Shown one piece after another: positions 15,857 through 23,839 of a DNA stretch of 48,795 bases. The notes beneath the pieces were generated by a model, which saw only the letters and a program-made list of their open reading frames with translations, did not search any database and was not told the DNA's origin. The DNA is from Alphaproteobacteria bacterium. GTDB taxonomy: Bacteria > Myxococcota_A > UBA796 > GCA-2862545. The position numbers were made by a program, and so were the translations under genes. The DNA lies in assembly GCA_020632875.1 (NCBI GenBank), contig JACKET010000028.1, positions 1-48,795 of the forward strand, in the 5' to 3' direction. Each line of letters starts with the position of its first letter. Position 1 is the first letter of the stretch.

Positions 15857-17697
15857 CAACCGGCCTCGCAGTAGTCCTTGGTACCCGCGGCCGACATGCA
15901 CAGATCGAGTGCAGTCGTGACGTCCTTGCCGGCCACCTTGGCGTATTCGTACCATTCACGCGCGAAGACCTTGGTCTGGTTCCGGGCGTCCTTCACCTGC
16001 TGGTTCGACTCTTCGGTCGGGTTCGCAGCGTGCTTGTTCTCGAGGTCTTGCCAGATCTTCTGGGCCGCGGCGGCCCGGATCTTGTAGAGGCTGTACACCC
16101 GCGAGGTGTACGTGTTGCCCGTCCAGACCGTGCGGTTCTCGAGGGCGACGTTCGACCACTGGATGACGCCGTACGCCGAGCCCGGGCCCTTCTTGGAGAG
16201 GTGCAGCGCGTACTTGTAGCAGAGGTCGGGATCCGACTGCTCGATCTCGGTCAGGTGCCGCTTGATCAGCTGCTCCCAGGTCTTCGTGTCGCCGGCGGAG
16301 AAGGCGTTCACCATCAGCATGCGGCTGATCTTGCTCTTCTGCGTCATCCGGGTGGAGGCCTTCAGGCTCTCTTCGAGGCACGCGACCTTGTCGCCCGAGA
16401 GCTTGCCGAGGATGGCCTCGGTCTCGAGCTGCACGAGGTCGCTGCAGCCCGCACCGCCCGTGGCATCGGCGCTGGCGTCGCCGCCACTCTCGGCCTTCTG
16501 CTCGGCGGCGATCTTGGCCTTCTCTTCTTCGAGGCGCTTGCGCTCGGCCTCGGCGCGGAGCCGGGCCTCTTCTTCGGACTTGGCGCGGGCGGCGTCTTCG
16601 GCGGCCTTGGCGGCGGCCTCGGCCTTCGCGCGGGCGGCCTCTTCGGCCTTCTTCTGCTCTTCTTCGGCCTTGCGGCGCTCTTCTTCGAGGCGCTTTCGCT
16701 CGGCGTCGTCGGCGGCGGCCTTCGCGGCGGCCTCGGCAGCGGCGGCCTTCTTGGCGGCGGCGTCGGCAGCGGCCTTGGCCTCGGCCTCGGCCTTCGCGCG
16801 CGCCGCGTCGGCGGCGGCCTTCGCGGCGGCATCGGCCTTCGCGCGCTCGGCCTCTTCGGCCTTGCGGGCCTCTTCGGCCTTGCGTGCCTCTTCGGCCTCG
16901 CGCTTCTTGCGCTCGTCTTCGGCGCGCTTCGCGGCAGCGGCGGCATCGGCGGCGCGCTTGGCCTCGGCGGCGGCCTGGGCCTCGCGCTCCTTGCGGAGCC
17001 TCTCGGCGTCTTCGGCGGCCTTGCGGGCGCGCTCCTGATCTTCCTTCGCCTTGCGGGCCTGCTCTTCGAGCCGCTGGCGTTCGGCGTCGTTCTGGGCCTT
17101 CTGGGCGGCCTTCAGGGCCTCGTCGGCGGCCTTCTGGCGGGCCTCGGCCTCGCGCTTCGCCTGGTCGGCCTGGGCGCGGGCGCGGTCGGCTTCTTCTTTC
17201 GCGCGCTGCTCGGCGCGGTTGGCCTCGAGCTCGGCGAGGCGCTTCTTCTCGGACTCGATGCGCGCGCGCTCGGCCTCGGGGTCGAAGAACTCGACGGCGT
17301 CGGCCTGACCGTCGTTGCCGTTGCCCTGGTTGCCCGCATCCGGGTCGGTGCCGGCGTTGGCCTGATCGCCGCCCACGCCCGCGTCGGCGACGGGCTCTTC
17401 GCCCACGCGCGCGGGCTCTTCGCCCGGGTACTTCGACAGGCCCACGAACGGGCTGAAGTTGTTGGTGGGCTCGAGGTCGAACCAGCCCACGCGCATGTCG
17501 GCCGCGACCGGCATCCCCTTCCCGTCGGACTGCACGTCGGGATCGAGCTTCGAGCCGTTCTGGATGCACCCCATCCACCCGTCCTGGCACGGGAACGCGG
17601 GGAAGGCCGTCTCGTAGTTGCCCCAGCCGGACTGCGCCCACGCGAGGCTCCCGCCGAGGGTGCCGAGCAGGCTGAGGACGATGATCTTGTTGCGCAT
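15856..17697 (-). CDS. Exported protein with long Ala/Glu/Lys/Arg coiled coil, TolA-like
   Basis: 613 residues, with AGGAAG before the ATG. MRNKIIVLSLLGTLGGSLAWAQ is a signal peptide. Residues to about 100 form a small domain with Cys (PAFPCQDGWMGCIQ). A Gly/Asp/Asn linker follows, then about 260 residues (roughly 140-400) of almost pure A/E/K/R/D with phrases such as RKAEEARKAEEAERAKAD and AKAAADAARAKAEAEAKAAA. This should form a very long coiled coil or single alpha helix. A C-terminal helical domain of about 200 residues carries four Cys (SDLVQLETEAILGKLSGDKV, KKGPGSAYGVIQWSNVALE). TolA has a comparable rod but starts with a membrane anchor instead. A span across the periplasm is plausible. 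Confidence 0.85.
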   Translation of the reverse strand: MRNKIIVLSLLGTLGGSLAWAQSGWGNYETAFPAFPCQDGWMGCIQNGSKLDPDVQSDGKGMPVAADMRVGWFDLEPTNNFSPFVGLSKYPGEEPARVGEEPVADAGVGGDQANAGTDPDAGNQGNGNDGQADAVEFFDPEAERARIESEKKRLAELEANRAEQRAKEEADRARAQADQAKREAEARQKAADEALKAAQKAQNDAERQRLEEQARKAKEDQERARKAAEDAERLRKEREAQAAAEAKRAADAAAAAKRAEDERKKREAEEARKAEEARKAEEAERAKADAAAKAAADAARAKAEAEAKAAADAAAKKAAAAEAAAKAAADDAERKRLEEERRKAEEEQKKAEEAARAKAEAAAKAAEDAARAKSEEEARLRAEAERKRLEEEKAKIAAEQKAESGGDASADATGGAGCSDLVQLETEAILGKLSGDKVACLEESLKASTRMTQKSKISRMLMVNAFSAGDTKTWEQLIKRHLTEIEQSDPDLCYKYALHLSKKGPGSAYGVIQWSNVALENRTVWTGNTYTSRVYSLYKIRAAAAQKIWQDLENKHAANPTEESNQQVKDARNQTKVFAREWYEYAKVAGKDVTTALDLCMSAAGTKDYCEAG

Positions 17698-17707
17698 GTG
17701 CGACTTC

Positions 17708-18130
17708 CTACTTGTCGAGCGGCTTGTCGCGGCCGAAGTTGATGTTGGGCGACATGTCCTGGTCTTCGGTGAGGTCGAGATCGAGCTTCTCGAGCTGCAC
17801 GGGGATCAGATTCTTGCGCTTGCGGACGACGTACGTGACCGTCGCGTTCTTGAAGCCGGGAGCCGAGACCTCGAAGGTGAGGATCTCGCCCTTGGCGAAG
17901 ATGTACTCGGACCCGTCCATCATGTAGAGCACCTTCTCCGTCCAGCGTCCGGTCTCGGTGTTCACCTTGTGCTGTTCCTTCTCGTTCGGATGCCGGACGA
18001 CCGCAGTGGAGATGATCTCGCCGACCTCGTCCCGCACCTCGACGGTGACGGGGATGCCCTCGTCCTGTGCGAACGCCGTCGTCGGAACGAAGGCGAGCAG
18101 CAGCGCGAGCGAGCCCAGGCGTCGGATCAT
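17708..18130 (-). CDS. Small exported beta-domain protein
   Basis: 140 residues. MIRRLGSLALLLAFVPTTAFAQ is a signal peptide. The mature domain looks like an Ig/carboxypeptidase-regulatory-like beta-sandwich: IPVTVEVRDEVGEIISTAVV, EILTFEVSAPGFKNATVTYVV and RKRKNLIPVQLEKLDLDL. The phrase VSAPGFK is typical of CarboxypepD_reg-like folds. The ATG overlaps the preceding TPR lipoprotein stop (ATGA). Function unknown; the strong conservation of reading-frame packing in this block suggests a complex with its neighbours. Confidence 0.82.
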   Translation of the reverse strand: MIRRLGSLALLLAFVPTTAFAQDEGIPVTVEVRDEVGEIISTAVVRHPNEKEQHKVNTETGRWTEKVLYMMDGSEYIFAKGEILTFEVSAPGFKNATVTYVVRKRKNLIPVQLEKLDLDLTEDQDMSPNINFGRDKPLDK

Positions 18131-19149
18131 TTGTTCTCCAGGAAGTCCTTCATCTTCGAGCCGGCGGGGACGTGCGTCACGGCCTCGTCGTGGGCACCGG
18201 CTTTCTCCAAACACCAGGCGATGGCATTTGATTTCAAATCCCCTGCGATCCGGATCGCGACCTCTTTGTCGGCGGCCAGACCACAGGCCGTGGCCCGCGC
18301 GTCGGCGAGCCCGTCGGCAGGGGCGCCGCCTTCGAGCTTCTCGAGCATCTCGATGCCCTTCTCGTACTCCCCTTCGGCGATCGCGATCTGGGCCTTGGTG
18401 GCCTGGAGGCGCCACGCCTGATCCTGGGAGGGCAGCTCGAGGATCTCGGACACCAGCGCGTTCGCGACGCCGACCTTGCCGCTCGTGAGCGCGCGGCTGG
18501 CCCACAGGAGCTGGAGCTCGGACTTCTCGGGGCCGTCGTCGAGGTCGGGGATGATCTCGGAGGCGTGGTCGCACGCGGTGGCGCGGTCGCCGAGGGCCCA
18601 GAGCGCGGTGACCTCGGCGAGGCCTTCCTGCACGGAGCCCTGGTCGAGCATCTCGAGGTACTTCTTGGCGGTCTCGCCCACGATCGTGGGGTCGCCCTGG
18701 ATCTCCTGGAGGAGCGGACGGGCCGCGTCGGACTCGAGGTCGACGATGTGGACCTCGGCGGCGAGCAGCTTGCCCTCGGGGAGCCCGGACGCCTTCGCGT
18801 GCTCGCGGACGGCATCCATGTCGCGCGTGCGCAGGCCGATGAGCGCGCGGCGGAGCCGGATCTCGGGCTTCTGATCCTCGGTGGCGGTGGCCTCGACGTC
18901 GGAGAGCGTCTTGTCGGCGGCGGCGTAGTCGCCCGCCATCATCTGGGTGAAGGACAGATACGTAGCGACCTCGACGTCGCCGGGGTTCGCGGCCGCCGCT
19001 TCCTGCAGCTTGACCTGCGCGCCCGGCCAGTCACCCTCCTTGATCTGCTGCTCCACACCCTCGGGAAGCCCCCCTCCGCCGGGACCGCCAATGCAGGCGA
19101 GCAATCCCACGGCAAGGGTGCCCAGAACGAGCAGTCGGACCCTCAGCAT
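18127..19149 (-). CDS. TPR-repeat lipoprotein, first gene of the envelope/ABC operon
   Basis: 340 residues. MLRVRLLVLGTLAVGLLACIGG gives a lipobox (LLAC) followed by a Gly-rich tether. TPR-like pairs follow: VEQQIKEGDWPGAQVKLQEA, ATYLSFTQMMAGDYAAADKT and AKAQIAIAEGEYEKGIEMLE. Such lipoproteins act as protein-binding platforms at the membrane. GAGGAG precedes the ATG at 19149. A good promoter-like pair lies 42-70 bases upstream, so this looks like the first gene of a transcript running to 6915. Confidence 0.85.
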   Translation of the reverse strand: MLRVRLLVLGTLAVGLLACIGGPGGGGLPEGVEQQIKEGDWPGAQVKLQEAAAANPGDVEVATYLSFTQMMAGDYAAADKTLSDVEATATEDQKPEIRLRRALIGLRTRDMDAVREHAKASGLPEGKLLAAEVHIVDLESDAARPLLQEIQGDPTIVGETAKKYLEMLDQGSVQEGLAEVTALWALGDRATACDHASEIIPDLDDGPEKSELQLLWASRALTSGKVGVANALVSEILELPSQDQAWRLQATKAQIAIAEGEYEKGIEMLEKLEGGAPADGLADARATACGLAADKEVAIRIAGDLKSNAIAWCLEKAGAHDEAVTHVPAGSKMKDFLENK

Positions 19150-19190
19150 CGATTTGTGCTCCTCGCGGGACGGGCAGCGTCCACGGCCCG

Positions 19191-19219
19191 ACCATAGATG
19201 CCACAAGTCCCTGCCACAA
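19191..19219 (-). promoter_or_regulatory. Candidate sigma70-type promoter for the 11-gene operon
   Basis: Read on the minus strand, TTGTGG (19219-19214) and TATGGT (19196-19191) are separated by exactly 17 bases. Each matches four of six consensus bases for -35 and -10. The predicted start would be near 19184, leaving a leader of about 35 bases before the ATG at 19149. Nothing else in this 148-base divergent region looks like a stronger signal for the minus strand. Confidence 0.5.
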
Positions 19220-19297
19220 AGCAACATGCTACGGTGAGCCCAGGCGGTCCCGACGGAACGCCCGCCAGACCCGAGAGAACCCGGAGCCCACCCCTCC

Positions 19298-20872
19298 ATG
19301 ACCACGGCCTTGCAGAGCCAGGCTCGCGTCCTGCTGCTCCGCGAGGTCGCGACTTCGCCGGTCGCAGCGACGTTCGTGGCGGAACGGCAGCTCGACGAGG
19401 GGTCGCGGCTGGTCGCGGTGAAGGTCCTCAAGCGCGACGCCGATGCGGCCATCATCGTGGGCCTGCAGGAGAACAGCGCCCGCCTGGGTGCGCTGAACCA
19501 GCGGCACATCGTCTGTCCGGAGCAGGTGCTCGAGATCGACGGGCACCTCGGCCTCCTCTACCCCTATGTCGACGGCGTCGACCTGCTCGACTGGGTCGAG
19601 GTCCTCCGCGAGACCAACACGCGCATGCCGCCGCGGGTGGTCTGCGAGGTGCTGCGGGGCGTCGCGGTCGCGCTCGATGCCGCGCTGAACCGCATCCCGT
19701 GGGGCGAGACGCGGGCCCTGCAGATCCTCCACTGCGACCTGAAGCCCAGCAACGTCATGGTCGACCGCGACGGCGAGCTCAAGGTGCTCGACTTCGGCAC
19801 CGGCACGTCCCGGCTGGGTGGGCGCGACACCGAGTCGGTCCCGCGCAGCGCCCGCGCCTACGTCGCTCCCGAGCGCGAGCTCGGCCGTCCGCCGTCGCAT
19901 GCCGCCGACATGTACGCGCTCGGCCTGCTCGGCATCGAGCTGCTGGGCGACCGGTGGCTCCGCACCGTCCCGCGGGCGAATCCCGACCACGACCTGTACC
20001 TCGGCCAGGCCATCCGCCACGCCGACTTCACCATGCGCAGCGCGGCCGACGAGCAGACCCTGCGCAGCCTCCTCCTGAGGATGTGCGCGTACAGCCCCGC
20101 GTCGCGTCCGACGGCCGCGGCTGCAGCCCAGACGTTCCGCCGCCTCGCGGATCGCGCGCCCGGTCCGAGCCTCGAGGCCTTCGCCCACGAGCACGCCCTG
20201 CCGTGGGTCACGCACGCGCCCGAAGACCCCGACACGGCGCTCATGGTGCAGGTCACGCCGGTCACGGTCGACGTCACGGGCCAGTACCCGATCCTCCCGC
20301 GCGAGACGCCCGAGGAGGACACGAACACCATGAGCCTGGGCGACCTCTCCAGCCTCCTCGAGAACGACCCCACCCACATCTTCATCAAAGACACCGCGTG
20401 GGACGACGCCGAGGCGTCCGTCACCGAGTCCATCGCCGAAGAGACCGAGAAGGCGCTGCTCCAGGCCCGCGAGATCCGCGAGGCGACCGGGGCGTTCCAG
20501 CGCCGCCAGCGGCCTCGGGACGCCGAGGCCCCGCGGCCCGTCGACCTCACGGGGAGGAGCCAGCGGCCTCAGGAATTGGAGTTCGTGACCGCGACCGAGC
20601 CCTCCGTCAAGCCTGTGCCGAGGCCTCCCCTGCCCCGCGACGAGCCCCCGCCGCCCGCCTTCATCGACATCGCCGACGCGGACGTCGAGGTGCTCGGCCC
20701 GGTCGACCTGCCGCCGCGCATCTCCGCCGACCCGCCGACCGAGGAAGAGCCGCGTCGGTCGCTGCTGCTCCCCGTGGTCGGGTTCCTGGCGATGCTGACG
20801 GGCGCGGGGATCGCGGTGGGCGCGCTGGTCGTCGGCGCGATCGCGGGCGCCCTGCTGGTGCTCTGGACCTGA
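19298..20872 (+). CDS. Serine/threonine protein kinase with C-terminal membrane segment
   Basis: 524 residues. The kinase motifs are intact where they matter: VAVKVL (Lys42), catalytic loop HCDLKPSN (145-152) with Asp147, Lys149 and Asn152, and DFGTG (165). In the HRD position the Arg is replaced by Cys146, so this is a non-RD kinase, which usually does not need activation-loop phosphorylation. A glycine-rich loop is weak or missing. After residue about 290 comes a long acidic, Pro-rich linker, then a hydrophobic stretch (LLLPVVGFLAMLTGAGIAVGA...) that anchors the C-terminus. The kinase domain is thus cytoplasmic and tail-anchored. It is divergent from the envelope operon and ends three bases from the converging Dus gene. 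Confidence 0.92.
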   Translation: MTTALQSQARVLLLREVATSPVAATFVAERQLDEGSRLVAVKVLKRDADAAIIVGLQENSARLGALNQRHIVCPEQVLEIDGHLGLLYPYVDGVDLLDWVEVLRETNTRMPPRVVCEVLRGVAVALDAALNRIPWGETRALQILHCDLKPSNVMVDRDGELKVLDFGTGTSRLGGRDTESVPRSARAYVAPERELGRPPSHAADMYALGLLGIELLGDRWLRTVPRANPDHDLYLGQAIRHADFTMRSAADEQTLRSLLLRMCAYSPASRPTAAAAAQTFRRLADRAPGPSLEAFAHEHALPWVTHAPEDPDTALMVQVTPVTVDVTGQYPILPRETPEEDTNTMSLGDLSSLLENDPTHIFIKDTAWDDAEASVTESIAEETEKALLQAREIREATGAFQRRQRPRDAEAPRPVDLTGRSQRPQELEFVTATEPSVKPVPRPPLPRDEPPPPAFIDIADADVEVLGPVDLPPRISADPPTEEEPRRSLLLPVVGFLAMLTGAGIAVGALVVGAIAGALLVLWT

Positions 20873-20875
20873 CCG

Positions 20876-21844
20876 TCAGGCGGCGAAGAACGCCTCGACG
20901 TGCTCGACGGCCTCTTCGATGCTCTTGCTCTGCAGGATGGCCGGCCGGAGCGAGTCGCCGTTCGGCACGCCGTCGGTGAAGTGCTTCGCGATGGCCTTGA
21001 AGCGCCCCAGCACGCCCTTGTCGCTGCGGAAGTTCGGGCGGATGGCGTCGAGGTAGCCGAGCAGCACGCGCTTCCGCTCGGCGAGATCGACGACCGGCTC
21101 GGGCCGACCGGCGAGGTGGGCCTCGATCTTCCGGAAGACCCAGGGGTCGCGCATCGCGCCCCGCCCCACCATGAGCCCGTCGCAGCCGGTCTGCTCGAGG
21201 GCGCGCACGGCCGAGGGCACGTCGACGATGTCGCCGTTCGCGAGCACCGGGATGCCGACGGCCGCCTTCACCGCGGCCACCGTCGACCAGTCGAGGGTGC
21301 CGCCGTACTTGTCCTCCCGCGTGCGCCAGTGCACGGCGAGCGCGTCGACCCCCTCGTCCTCGCACATCCGCGCGATGTCGGGGGCGTTGCGGTGGTCGGC
21401 GTCCCAGCCGGTCCGCATCTTCACCGTGAACGGCAGGTCGACCGCCGCGCGCATGGCCCGCACGATTTCGCGCGCCAGGGCGGGCTCCTTCATCAGGCCG
21501 CTGCCCCCGGAGCGCCGGCACACCTTCTTGCTCGGGCAGCCCATGTTGAGGTCGAGGATGTCGGCGCCGAGGTCGGCGACGAGCCGCGCCCCGTCGGCCA
21601 TCACGTCGGGCTCGTTGCCGTAGATCTGCACCGCGACGGGCCGCTCGTCGGGGTCGAACTCCGCGAGCCCGAGCGCCTGGGGGATCTCGGAGGCCAGGCT
21701 GCGCGCGGGGATGAACTCGGTGACCGTGAGCCCACAGCCGCCGATCTGCCGGATGAGGCGACGGAACGTGAGGTCGGTCACGCCCTCCATCGGAGCGAGC
21801 ACGAGGCCCGGGTCGATTGCGACATCGCGCACGCGGTACTGCAT
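20876..21844 (-). CDS. dus: tRNA-dihydrouridine synthase (Dus family)
   Basis: 322 residues. Flavin-dependent reductase that converts specific uridines in tRNA to dihydrouridine. The TIM-barrel opening LAPMEGVTDLTFRRLIRQ, the Q-I-Y-G strand (VAVQIYGNEP), the catalytic-Cys motif LDLNMGCPSKKVCR, VKMRTGW and the FMN phosphate-binding GLMVGRGAMRDPWVF are all present. The overall form is nearest DusB, but one cannot be sure of the subgroup by eye. Its ATG follows directly after the upstream stop (TGA-ATG), so it is translated with two unknown genes encoded before it. Confidence 0.95.
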   Translation of the reverse strand: MQYRVRDVAIDPGLVLAPMEGVTDLTFRRLIRQIGGCGLTVTEFIPARSLASEIPQALGLAEFDPDERPVAVQIYGNEPDVMADGARLVADLGADILDLNMGCPSKKVCRRSGGSGLMKEPALAREIVRAMRAAVDLPFTVKMRTGWDADHRNAPDIARMCEDEGVDALAVHWRTREDKYGGTLDWSTVAAVKAAVGIPVLANGDIVDVPSAVRALEQTGCDGLMVGRGAMRDPWVFRKIEAHLAGRPEPVVDLAERKRVLLGYLDAIRPNFRSDKGVLGRFKAIAKHFTDGVPNGDSLRPAILQSKSIEEAVEHVEAFFAA

Positions 21845-22426
21845 TCAGCCCCTCTGCACCGCCACCTCGGCCAGACGGAGCGCGGCGATCAGGCCGTCTT
21901 CGTCGGCGTCGGCCTCGGCGCGGAACCAGTGCCTCACGTAATCGCGGCCCTCGAGCGTCACCAGGTCGGGCGACTCGGGCACGCCGAGCCCCTCGAGCAC
22001 GTCGCGGAACGCCGGGTCGTCGGGGTAGCAGTAGATCGTGCCGTCGACATCGAGCACGACCTGGTCGTTCATCCCGCCGCGGATCCAGGCCTCGCAGCGG
22101 GCGTCGCGGTACAGCAGCCCCCCGAACGCGGCGAGGGCGTCGGCGACCCGGGCCCGCGTGAGCTCGAGCGCCACGAAGTCGCGCCCCGGATGGCCCTGGG
22201 GCTTGGGGTCGCGGCGGTCGATCTTCTGGCGGTAGAGGAACGACAGCGGCTCGCCGAGCACCGCGACGAGCGCTGCGTGCACCGCGGGCAGGCGGTCGAC
22301 CGGGGCCGTCACGACGAGGCGCGTCGCGCCCGTGGGCGTGACCTCGCCGCTGTAGCCGAGCGCGACCTCCCAGCCGTCGAGCTCGCCGGACTGCAGACAG
22401 GACGATGCCTTGGCGTTCGCGCTCAT
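21845..22426 (-). CDS. Hypothetical protein in the dus operon
   Basis: 193 residues, no signal peptide or membrane segment. Visible features are LGYSGEVTPTGATRLVVTAP, a basic loop YRQKIDRRDPKPQG and the hydrophobic-acidic stretch MNDQVVLDVDGTIYCYPDDP. The last resembles a small alpha/beta or HAD-like DVDGT motif but lacks the rest of a HAD fold. The start shares one base with the preceding stop (TGATG) and the stop is followed at once by dus. No family is recognised. Confidence 0.78.
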   Translation of the reverse strand: MSANAKASSCLQSGELDGWEVALGYSGEVTPTGATRLVVTAPVDRLPAVHAALVAVLGEPLSFLYRQKIDRRDPKPQGHPGRDFVALELTRARVADALAAFGGLLYRDARCEAWIRGGMNDQVVLDVDGTIYCYPDDPAFRDVLEGLGVPESPDLVTLEGRDYVRHWFRAEADADEDGLIAALRLAEVAVQRG

Positions 22427-22950
22427 CAGCCCTGACTGTCCAGGAAGCGGCCGATGGCGGCGTTGGTGCGCTCGAGGTTCGGCGTGATGAGCGACACGAT
22501 GAACTTCTCGATCTGCGGAGCGAGCCGTGACCCCAGGAACGCCGGCACGCCGGGGATGTCGCGCAGGTCGAGGTCGAGCGTGCCCTGCAGCACGACCCGG
22601 GTGGCATCGCCATCCCCGACCAGCCGCGTGGTGCCGCTGCAGTCGACCGCATCGGTGAACGCGCGCATCTTGATGACCCACTCGCAGTGGTGGTCGCTCG
22701 TGTGCCACGTGGCGAAGTCGTCCCACCGCAGGTGCTCGGGCTTCAGGATCTTCGAGGCCACCTTCGGAACGTCGCGATCGCTCACCCACTCGTTGTGCAG
22801 CGTCACCGTGTCGCCATCCTCCTTGCGGCTCAACACGTTGATCTCGCGGATGTCGGGCACGAACGCCGCCACTTCGGGCAGGCGGTCGCGGTACGCCTCG
22901 AACACCTTGTCGACGCTGTGATGCAGACGGCTCTCGCTGCGGATCTCCAT
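22426..22950 (-). CDS. DUF2505-like SRPBCC-fold protein
   Basis: 174 residues, with GGAGG before the ATG at 22950. The pattern of an N-terminal strand (EIRSESRLHHSVDKVFEAYRD), a long beta-sheet with Trp/His (WDDFATWHTSDHHCEWVIKM) and the C-terminal helix (LAPQIEKFIVSLITPNLERT) fits the helix-grip START/SRPBCC superfamily as in DUF2505. Such proteins bind hydrophobic ligands in a central cavity; the ligand is unknown. It is the first gene of the three-gene run ending with dus and diverges from the GNAT gene. Confidence 0.75.
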   Translation of the reverse strand: MEIRSESRLHHSVDKVFEAYRDRLPEVAAFVPDIREINVLSRKEDGDTVTLHNEWVSDRDVPKVASKILKPEHLRWDDFATWHTSDHHCEWVIKMRAFTDAVDCSGTTRLVGDGDATRVVLQGTLDLDLRDIPGVPAFLGSRLAPQIEKFIVSLITPNLERTNAAIGRFLDSQG

Positions 22951-23035
22951 CTCGGCCTCCGGATGTCGGCACGAAGTAACATCCGGGAACGCGGCGGCCG
23001 GCCTCCACGCGCCGCCGTCCGGATAGATCCCGACC

Positions 23036-23839
23036 GTGTCCGTCTTCCTCCTCCATTCCGACGACGAGCCCGCGCTCGAAGAGCTGCTGCTCGAAGACCC
23101 GACGCAGAACCTGTTCCTGCTCGGGATGCTCTCGACCGGCGTGGGGCGCGCGAGCTGGTACGCCGTCGCGGAGGGCGACCGGCTGCGGGCCGTGGCGATG
23201 GTGCTCGGCAGGCTCTGCGTGCCGTTCGCCCCCCGCCCGAAGGACGCCACGGGGCTCGGGTCGCACCTCGCCACGCGCCACACGCCCGATCTCGTCGTGG
23301 GGCCGCGCGAGGCGGTCGATGCCCTGCTCGCCTACTGGACGCCGAAGAAGCCGGGCGTCCGGTACGACCAGCGCCTCTACGTGCTCGACCGGCCGCCCGC
23401 GCAGGCGCCCGATCTCGCGGTGAAGCGCGCCGAGCCCGGCCACGCCGACCGGATCGCGCCCCTCGCTGCGGCGATGGAGCGCGAAGACCTCGGCCGCGGC
23501 CCCGCGAACCCCGACGTGCACCACGCCGTCGTGCGCGACCGGATCGCCGAGGGACGCACCTGGATCGCCGAAGAGGGCGGCGAGATCGTGTTCCTGATCA
23601 ATGTCGGCACCCGGCACCCGTTCGGATGCCAGGTGGGCGGCACGTACGTCCCTCCTCCACACCGCGGCCGGGGCCTCGGCACCCGCGGGATGGTGGCCGT
23701 CGCGCATCGACTGCTGGCCGAGCACCCGCGGGTCACGCTGCACGTCAACGAGGCGAACACGCCGGCCGTGCGCGCCTACGAGCGCGCGGGCTTCCGTTCC
23801 GACGCGCCGTACCGCCTGATCCTGATGGAGACCGCGTGA
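23036..23839 (+). CDS. GNAT-family N-acetyltransferase
   Basis: 267 residues from a GTG start. The C-terminal half is a GNAT domain: GTYVPPPHRGRGLGTRGMVAVA contains the acetyl-CoA binding R-G-x-G-L/G-T loop, and VTLHVNEANTPAVRAYERAGF is the standard motif B tail. The N-terminal half (LLLEDPTQNLFLLGML) resembles the DUF4081 extension found before many GNAT domains in actinobacteria and myxobacteria. The acceptor substrate is unknown. It is translationally coupled (GTGA) to the TPM-domain gene. Confidence 0.9.
   Translation: MSVFLLHSDDEPALEELLLEDPTQNLFLLGMLSTGVGRASWYAVAEGDRLRAVAMVLGRLCVPFAPRPKDATGLGSHLATRHTPDLVVGPREAVDALLAYWTPKKPGVRYDQRLYVLDRPPAQAPDLAVKRAEPGHADRIAPLAAAMEREDLGRGPANPDVHHAVVRDRIAEGRTWIAEEGGEIVFLINVGTRHPFGCQVGGTYVPPPHRGRGLGTRGMVAVAHRLLAEHPRVTLHVNEANTPAVRAYERAGFRSDAPYRLILMETA

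Noticed and set aside
16030..17742. 570-residue Gly/Leu/Ala plus-strand frame opposite the coiled-coil gene.
   Set aside because: Mirror image of the Ala/Glu/Lys repeats; the minus strand has the signal peptide, ribosome site and operon context.
6915..19149. Identification of the operon as a gliding-motility (Glt/Agl-type) cluster because of TPR lipoproteins, coiled coil and outer-membrane-like protein.
   Set aside because: No TolQ/TolR-like motor gene or FHA/GltG-type protein is present, and an ABC importer is not part of that machinery; the likeness is only general.
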